From Metabacillus litoralis (lineage in GTDB: Bacteria > Bacillota > Bacilli > Bacillales > Bacillaceae), in NCBI RefSeq assembly GCF_003667825.1, contig NZ_CP033043.1, positions 3,908,001-3,972,000 of the forward strand: DNA of 64,000 nucleotides. Reading direction: 5' to 3'. The notes under the pieces are model-generated. The model was not told where the DNA came from, ran no database searches, and saw nothing but the letters and a program-made list of their open reading frames with translations. A program made the translations under genes and the position numbers. Shown piece after piece: positions 58,938 through 64,000 of this stretch (positions are counted from its first letter, which is position 1; each line of letters opens with the position of its first letter).

Positions 58938-59729
58938 CTACCTTTTGAATAAATCCTCGCGGAAGTCTGCTTTCATGGTGAAAAATGACTCTTGAAGCTT
59001 TTTTCTTTGATTAAAATCAAGTGATGCGAATAAAAGCGTTTCTTCCTTTTTCTCCGATTTGACCATTACTTTTCCATCTGGCCCATAGATTGCTGATTTT
59101 CCAAAAAAGTCTAGATTATTAGAAAGACCAATATGGTTACAGGTTGCTATAAAGACTGTATAATCAATGGCTCTTGCTCTGGCAAATAGCTCGTAAGGTT
59201 CATGATGTGGAGATTCCCAAGCGCTTGGGGCAAGAATAACCTCTGCCCCTTTTTGAGCTAGCGCCTTTGCTAAGTCAGGAAAAGCCAGGTCCCAACATGT
59301 CATCAAACCAATCTTACCTATTTCAGATTCTACAACTACAATTTCTGATCCTGCTGTAAAAAACTCCTTTTCAAGGGGTGTTAAATGAATTTTTCGGTAG
59401 TTTGCGATTTTTTCACCCTTTGAGTTAATCACCATTAAAGAGTTATAGATCATGTTAGCATCTTCTTTTTCAACATATCCGTAAGCAATGATGATTTTTT
59501 CTCTCTTGGCAACCTCTGACATGATTTGAAAATGTTCTCCGGCCGCATGATCAGCTACATCTTGTAGTTCTTTTGTTAAAAAGTAGCCTGTTGTACATAA
59601 TTCAGGAAAGAGAATTATTTCAACATTCTGATATTTATTTTTACACCATCCTACTTGCTGAGCCATTTTCTCTAGATTCTTTTTACTGTTTCCATTCGTA
59701 TATTGTGATTGCACAATTGCTACATTCAT
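58938..59729 (-). CDS. Carbon-nitrogen hydrolase (nitrilase superfamily)
   Basis: A 263-residue amidase with the Glu-Lys-Cys triad: E in ILFPELCTTGYF, K in YRKIHLTPLE and C in IGLMTCWDLAFPD. It should hydrolyse an amide or carbamoyl group; by neighbourhood 4-guanidinobutyramide or N-carbamoyl compounds are plausible. It starts 9 bp after the permease stop and overlaps nothing, with a weak ribosome site, so translation may be coupled. Confidence 0.88.
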   Translation of the reverse strand: MNVAIVQSQYTNGNSKKNLEKMAQQVGWCKNKYQNVEIILFPELCTTGYFLTKELQDVADHAAGEHFQIMSEVAKREKIIIAYGYVEKEDANMIYNSLMVINSKGEKIANYRKIHLTPLEKEFFTAGSEIVVVESEIGKIGLMTCWDLAFPDLAKALAQKGAEVILAPSAWESPHHEPYELFARARAIDYTVFIATCNHIGLSNNLDFFGKSAIYGPDGKVMVKSEKKEETLLFASLDFNQRKKLQESFFTMKADFREDLFKR

Positions 59730-59737
59730 CCTGCCGC

Positions 59738-61111
59738 TTACACATCCAATCTCGTAGTTGTTACTTCATCCGTTACTGTCGACTTTGTTACCTGCTTTGT
59801 TGCATACATGAATGCTCCATAAACTATGCCAGAAAAAACAAATGTTAAAATAGTGGATCCTACACTTAATGGTTTAATGTACGTGAAATAAAACGCAAAT
59901 ATTGCTCCAGCAATGTAAGAAACATAGGCCACATAGTTGATGCCGCTTTGGTAATGATATAATTTTTTCGTGTTTGACACGAGCTCCTCCGCGTCATAAC
60001 GACCTTTTTTCAAAATGAAGAAGTCAACAATGACGATTGCAAATACTGGGATAAATAGTGTTGCAATTAACAAAACAAAATCAAAGAAATTTGTCATTAA
60101 TGCTTCTTTCATTAATGCACCAAGTGTACAGACAATCCCCAAAAGCAAACCAGGCTTCCAGAATCCAAACTTCGTGAAAACATTCATAAATGACATTGTC
60201 GCACTGTATAAAGCCATAACATTTGTTGATAAAACTGAAAAGAAAACAACAATCGAAGCCACTAATCCAAACCCGTACTGTGTTAATAAAACAGTTGGGT
60301 CATAGGTTTGTTCCATTCCATTTATAATACTAAACCCACTAACCGCAGCTCCCATCCCCATTGCAATTAAAGAAGCCACTACATAACCAGCAAATGTACC
60401 AATCATCCCCTTTTTCCCATCCTTACAATAACGGTTAAAATCACAAACAGAAGACATCCAAGAAAAGGCCGTAGCCACCACTAAATCAAAAGCAATAACA
60501 GCTGTTAGAGCTGGATTTTCACTTAATGTCATCGTAACAAGTGCCCCGGCATCATAGCTTGTAAATAATTTATAAAAAACAAGTGCAGACAAAATCAGCA
60601 TAGCAATAGACACATATTTTTCAATGCTTTCGACGCCTTTATGGCCATAGATTGTAATCGCAACAACTAGGATTTCAGTAAGAATAACAAATAGATTAAT
60701 ATTGCTATAACCAAATGCATAATTAACAGCATAGTTTAAGCTCAGTCCCGCCATATAAGCCTGAATCCAGCTCCAGCCAACTAAGATAATTGTATTAACA
60801 ATTGCCGGGAGAACGGCTCCTTTTTGACCGAAAGACGCTCTCGTAATCACCATCGTAGGAAGTCCTGTACGAGTTCCAATCAAGCCTGTCATTGCCAAAG
60901 GAATGGCTCCGATTGCAGAGCCTAGTAAAATAGCAATAACAGCATCTTTAAACGAAATATCAGGTAAAAACATCATCCCCGTCATAACGGACGTAATGAC
61001 CACATTGGCTGCGAGCCAAAGGGCAAACGTACTAAACAAGCCCATCGTTCTTTCATTGCTCTTTGTTGGTAATATACTGTCTCTTCCAAATCCCTCTAAA
61101 ACCTTTGCCAT
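59738..61111 (-). CDS. NCS1-family permease
   Basis: A 457-residue membrane transporter with about 12 helices, of the nucleobase/cation symporter-1 type (FALWLAANVVITSVMTGMMF in part, ASFGQKGAVLPAIVNTIILVGW in part, ATAFSWMSSVCDFNRYCKDGK). NCS1 members import purines, pyrimidines, allantoin, hydantoins and related amides. In this cluster it likely imports the substrate of the aldehyde dehydrogenase and amidase. GGGGATGAG precedes the ATG. Confidence 0.9.
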   Translation of the reverse strand: MAKVLEGFGRDSILPTKSNERTMGLFSTFALWLAANVVITSVMTGMMFLPDISFKDAVIAILLGSAIGAIPLAMTGLIGTRTGLPTMVITRASFGQKGAVLPAIVNTIILVGWSWIQAYMAGLSLNYAVNYAFGYSNINLFVILTEILVVAITIYGHKGVESIEKYVSIAMLILSALVFYKLFTSYDAGALVTMTLSENPALTAVIAFDLVVATAFSWMSSVCDFNRYCKDGKKGMIGTFAGYVVASLIAMGMGAAVSGFSIINGMEQTYDPTVLLTQYGFGLVASIVVFFSVLSTNVMALYSATMSFMNVFTKFGFWKPGLLLGIVCTLGALMKEALMTNFFDFVLLIATLFIPVFAIVIVDFFILKKGRYDAEELVSNTKKLYHYQSGINYVAYVSYIAGAIFAFYFTYIKPLSVGSTILTFVFSGIVYGAFMYATKQVTKSTVTDEVTTTRLDV

Positions 61112-61128
61112 GCACTCATCCCCTTGAA

Positions 61129-62592
61129 TTAGTTATTTTTAAAGCTATACCAACCAAGCTGCCCAATTTCTTCTGATGTATTTACATGCTTTGTTTCTGT
61201 GAATGAAGCTAAGCCTTGTGGTCCCAGCTCTCTGCCAATCCCGCTTTGCTTAAACCCTCCCCATGGCGCTTCAATATAAGGAGTATGGTAGCTATTAATC
61301 CAGATGGTACCCGCCTTAATTTTCGAGGCGATTTCCCTTGCCGTTTGTGCATTAGCGGATAAAATTCCTCCTGCTAAACCAAATTTTGTTCCATTTGCCA
61401 GTTGAATGGCTTCTTCTTCGCTTTTAAAGGTTTGAACCGTTACAACAGGACCAAATATTTCTTCCTGAACAATTTTCATCTGCTGATCGACATTTGTGAA
61501 AATCGTCGGCTCAATAAAATAACCTGGGCGTTCAATTCTTTTTCCTCCATAAGCAATGGTTGCCCCTTCTTCCATACCGGTCGATATATAGTGCTGAACT
61601 TTTTCTAAATGCTGAGCAGACACTAATGAGCCTAGTTCAGTTTGCTCTTGCTCCGGATCGCCAATTCTAATGTTAGATGTGTACTCAACAAACTTTTGTA
61701 AAAAGTATTCATATATTTTTTCATCAACAAGAATCCTTGAAGATGCCACACATACTTCTCCTTGATTAAAAAATGCCCCAAACACAGCCCACTCAACAGC
61801 CTTCTCAAGATCAGCATCAGCTAAGATGATAAGAGGTGATTTTCCACCGAGCTCCAAAGATACTCTTTTGAATGAACTTGCACACTGTTCATTAATTTTT
61901 CGACCTGTGTCTGAGCTGCCTGTAAAGGAAATCTTATCAACGTCCTCACTTTCAACGATGATCTTTCCTAGGGCACCATCTCCGAGAACTAAGTTAAACA
62001 CCCCTTTAGGAATGTCTGTCTCAGCAATTAATTGTGTAAACTTCAGAAAAGATAATGGAGTTACTTCAGAAGGTTTAAACACAACCGTGTTTCCTGCTGC
62101 CAATGCTGGTGCCAGCTTCCACAATCCTAGCAGAAGCGGAAAATTCCAAGGCACAATTAATCCACAAACACCAATTGGCTCTTGAATAACCTCACTTACC
62201 GTTCCATCGCTCATTTCTATTTTTTTAGGCTTCGTTTCACGAATTAAATTGGCGTAATAACGAATACAGTTAACACCATCTTCCACATCGATCTCTGCTT
62301 CTCGGAGGGGTTTCCCTGTATTTTCCGATTCAATTTTAGCAAGCTCATTCTTTGACTCTTCTAATAGTTGGGCTAAATGAGTTAATGCTCCTGCACGCTT
62401 TTCTAAATTTGTCGCCCAATCAGATTGATCAAAAGCCTTTCTAGCTGCTGAAATGGCATGAATGGTTTGGTCTCTACTAGCTTCTTTTACTGTAGTGATG
62501 ACCTCTCCCTTTGCTGGATTTATAACCTGTCGCTGAGTTCCCTCTCCTGCCAACCACTGATCATTTATAAATAAGTCCTTAATGATAATCAC
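61129..62592 (-). CDS. NAD(P)-dependent aldehyde dehydrogenase
   Basis: A 487-residue aldehyde dehydrogenase, similar to betaine-, 4-aminobutyr- and guanidinobutyraldehyde dehydrogenases. Motifs: VPWNFPLLLGLWKLAPALAAG in part, FTGSSDTGR, SLELGGKSPLI and the catalytic cysteine in NQGEVCVASSR. The GTG at 62592 lies inside the ribosome site AAGGAG (62597-62592), so the real start may be a rare ATT at 62583, 8 bases after it. It is the first gene of the operon that runs to the cyclase, driven by the sigma-54 promoter upstream. Confidence 0.9.
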   Translation of the reverse strand: MIIIKDLFINDQWLAGEGTQRQVINPAKGEVITTVKEASRDQTIHAISAARKAFDQSDWATNLEKRAGALTHLAQLLEESKNELAKIESENTGKPLREAEIDVEDGVNCIRYYANLIRETKPKKIEMSDGTVSEVIQEPIGVCGLIVPWNFPLLLGLWKLAPALAAGNTVVFKPSEVTPLSFLKFTQLIAETDIPKGVFNLVLGDGALGKIIVESEDVDKISFTGSSDTGRKINEQCASSFKRVSLELGGKSPLIILADADLEKAVEWAVFGAFFNQGEVCVASSRILVDEKIYEYFLQKFVEYTSNIRIGDPEQEQTELGSLVSAQHLEKVQHYISTGMEEGATIAYGGKRIERPGYFIEPTIFTNVDQQMKIVQEEIFGPVVTVQTFKSEEEAIQLANGTKFGLAGGILSANAQTAREIASKIKAGTIWINSYHTPYIEAPWGGFKQSGIGRELGPQGLASFTETKHVNTSEEIGQLGWYSFKNN

Positions 62593-62623
62593 TCCTTGCT
62601 TTTTTGATAGCTTACTAGTTTTA

Positions 62624-62640
62624 ATGCAAATACCATGCCA
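62624..62640 (-). promoter_or_regulatory. Sigma-54 promoter of the aldehyde dehydrogenase operon
   Basis: TGGCAT-N5-TTGCAT on the minus strand, matching the -24/-12 consensus with one base change outside the invariant GG and GC. The predicted start (about 62614) leaves a 20-30 nt leader. Confidence 0.85.
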
Positions 62641-62867
62641 AGTTGAGGGTAGAGTTTATGAAAATTCTAATTTGTCTCTTGTATCATCTTGCAATAAAGG
62701 ATTTTTGGGTGCATGTTTGATGTTACATTTTCTGACACGGGAGTTTTTGGTGTATGCGGTTGCAATTTGAGAAGTCTTGGTTGTTATTCAAAATTGAATA
62801 GGTTGGGGATGGTGATGGGGCGTGGCGGTGAATACGAATGGGGGTGGATGGAGTTTTGAAGATTTGG

Positions 62868-63460
62868 TTGTGGTTTTATGGGTATGAAGTACGTTTTCTC
62901 GCTTTTTCCTTGTGAAATTGGTCTTCATCATGGGTATGATGACTGTTTGAGCGGCTTTTCCTTGCGGTTTTGGTCTTCATCATGGGTATGATGACTGTTT
63001 GAGCGACTTTTCCTTGTGGTTTTGGTCTTCATCATGGGTATGATGACTGTTTGAGTGGCTTTTCCTTGTGGTTTTGGTCTTCATCATAGGTATGATGACC
63101 GTTTTCTATTTAATCACCTGCTATTTCGGTCTTCATTACAAATATGAACGACATTTCCTAGCTGTTCTCGATCGGTTTTGTCGTTCATCACCCCTATGTA
63201 CGACACTCTATCTCTAATCCGCTCCCTTTTTGTCGTTCATCACCCCTATGTACGACACTCCCTCTCTGATCCGCTCCCTTTTTGTCGTTCATCACCCCTA
63301 TGTACGACACTCCATCTCTAATCCGCTCCCATTTTGTCGTTCATCACACCTATGAACGACACTCCGCCTCTGATCCGCTCCCATTTTGTCGTTCATCACC
63401 CACATGAACGACATTCCATCTCTGATCCGCTCCGGTTCTGTCGTTCATCACCCTATCAAA
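62868..63460. repeat. 52-bp palindromic array D (about 12 units, two arm types)
   Basis: Units begin at 62920, 62972, 63024, 63076, 63128, 63180, 63232, 63284, 63336, 63388 and 63440, all 52 bp apart, plus a degenerate unit near 62868. The first five have left arms of the GGTCTTCAT type, later ones GTCGTTCAT with ATGAACGAC or ATGTACGAC. The unit at 63128 has a left arm of the first type and a right arm of the second. It lies between pta and the sigma-54 operon; no gene is seen in the rest of 62593-63511. Confidence 0.93.
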
Positions 63461-63467
63461 AATAAAA

Positions 63468-63498
63468 AGACGCAAATTCTTTAATAGAATTCACGTCT
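63468..63498 (-). terminator. Terminator of pta
   Basis: Stem AGACGTGAATTC / GAATTTGCGTCT (one mismatch) followed on the minus strand by TTTTATTTTT, 14 bp after the pta stop. Confidence 0.85.
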
Positions 63499-63511
63499 CA
63501 TCATTCATATT

Positions 63512-64000
63512 TTAAGCTTGTGCTGCTGTGATTAATGCTAATTTGTAAACATCTTCTGCGTTACAGCCGCGTGATAGGTCGTTTACTGGTTTGTTTAATC
63601 CTTGTAGGATTGGGCCGACTGCTTCGAAGTTTCCTAAGCGTTGAGCGATTTTGTAGCCAATGTTTCCAGCTTCAAGGCTTGGGAAGACGAATACATTTGC
63701 ATCACCTTTGATCACTGAGTCTGGTGCTTTCTTTTCAGCTACTGAAGGTACAAATGCTGCGTCGAATTGGAATTCTCCGTCTAGTACGATGCTAGAGTCA
63801 AGACCTTTTGCGATTTCAACAGCTTGTGACACTTTTTCTGTTTCAGGTGATTTTGCTGATCCTTTTGTTGAGAAGCTTAGCATGGCTACACGTGGATCAA
63901 TGTTAAACATTTTAGCTGTTTCTGCACTTGCGATCGCGATTTCTGCAAGATCCTGACTGTCTGGAGCAATATTGATTGCACAATCTGCAAAAACGTACTT
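63512..64000 (-). CDS. pta: Phosphate acetyltransferase (C-terminal part, cut by the window end)
   Basis: The last 162 residues of Pta, which converts acetyl-CoA and phosphate to acetyl phosphate. The reading frame is open to the window edge (KYVFADCAINIAPDSQDLAE), then FNIDPRVAMLSFSTKGSAKS, FVFPSLEAGNIGYKIAQRLG and the end LALITAAQA, all typical of the family's C-terminus. The 5' part lies outside the window. Confidence 0.95.
   Translation of the reverse strand, partial: KYVFADCAINIAPDSQDLAEIAIASAETAKMFNIDPRVAMLSFSTKGSAKSPETEKVSQAVEIAKGLDSSIVLDGEFQFDAAFVPSVAEKKAPDSVIKGDANVFVFPSLEAGNIGYKIAQRLGNFEAVGPILQGLNKPVNDLSRGCNAEDVYKLALITAAQA

Noticed and set aside
62868..63460. CRISPR array
   Set aside because: The same reason: linkers repeat, and the repeat arms drift along the array.

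Overview
The window is chromosomal DNA of a low-GC, endospore-forming Bacillaceae (Bacillus/Metabacillus-like). The backbone genes spo0F, ywjG, pyrG, rpoE, acdA, fadF, clsB (ywjE), uvsE (ywjD), argS, ywiB, speB, speE, pbpG, ywhD, ywhC, ywgA, ywfO, rsfA, lipL and pta follow the order remembered from the B. subtilis spo0F-pta region. Sporulation genes, Gram-positive ribosome binding sites (AGGAGG-like), several TTG/GTG starts and CcpA-type cre sites agree with this. No rRNA, tRNA or CRISPR array was seen.

Layout. 1-1.5 kb: spo0F (sigma-H promoter plus a Spo0A-box-like site) and ywjG. 1.5-8.6 kb: a 5-oxoprolinase cluster (pxpA, a NRAMP-related transporter, pxpB, pxpC) with an added biotin carboxylase and biotin carrier protein and an IclR regulator. 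8.7-10.6 kb: an IS1111-type (IS110 family) element inserted inside a dispersed Bacillus repeat. 10.7-21.2 kb: a cellulose/cellodextrin island with a secreted, wall-anchored GH5 endoglucanase, a chemoreceptor, a GH1 beta-glucosidase, a LacI regulator and an ABC importer without its own ATPase. 21.2-23.7 kb: pyrG with a CTP-sensing attenuator, and rpoE. 24.3-35.0 kb: a fatty-acid/branched-acid operon (fadF, thiolase, hydroxyacyl-CoA dehydrogenase, two acyl-CoA dehydrogenases, TetR, IcmF). 35.5-39.5 kb: clsB, uvsE and a secreted beta-amylase. 40-54.4 kb: argS, ywiB, a CAP-domain protein, the spermidine genes, pbpG, membrane and sporulation genes. 54.4-62.6 kb: lipL, then a sigma-54-controlled catabolic cluster (guanidinobutyrase-like ureohydrolase, PAS/AAA+ activator, cyclase, C-N hydrolase, NCS1 permease, aldehyde dehydrogenase). 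The window ends inside pta.

How the genes work together. The cellulase is predicted to cut cellulose at the cell surface, the binding protein and permeases to import cellodextrins, the GH1 enzyme to hydrolyse them inside, and the LacI protein to act through a recurring GGAAACCG-NTTTCC operator. In the sigma-54 cluster, two good -24/-12 promoters flank a RocR-like activator. The enzyme set suggests oxidation or hydrolysis of a guanidino or amide compound ending in urea release, but the substrate is unproven.

The most unusual signal is a family of intergenic tandem arrays (near 24.1, 42.4-43.1, 58.1 and 62.9-63.5 kb). Each is built of units exactly 52 bp long: a 25-bp imperfect palindrome plus a 27-bp linker. 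The arm sequences differ between arrays, but the unit length and the pairing are kept through more than 30 units without an indel. The IS1111-type element also shows how it may work: circularisation would create a TTGACA-N17-TATCAT promoter, and a long non-coding 3' flank may encode its guide RNA.
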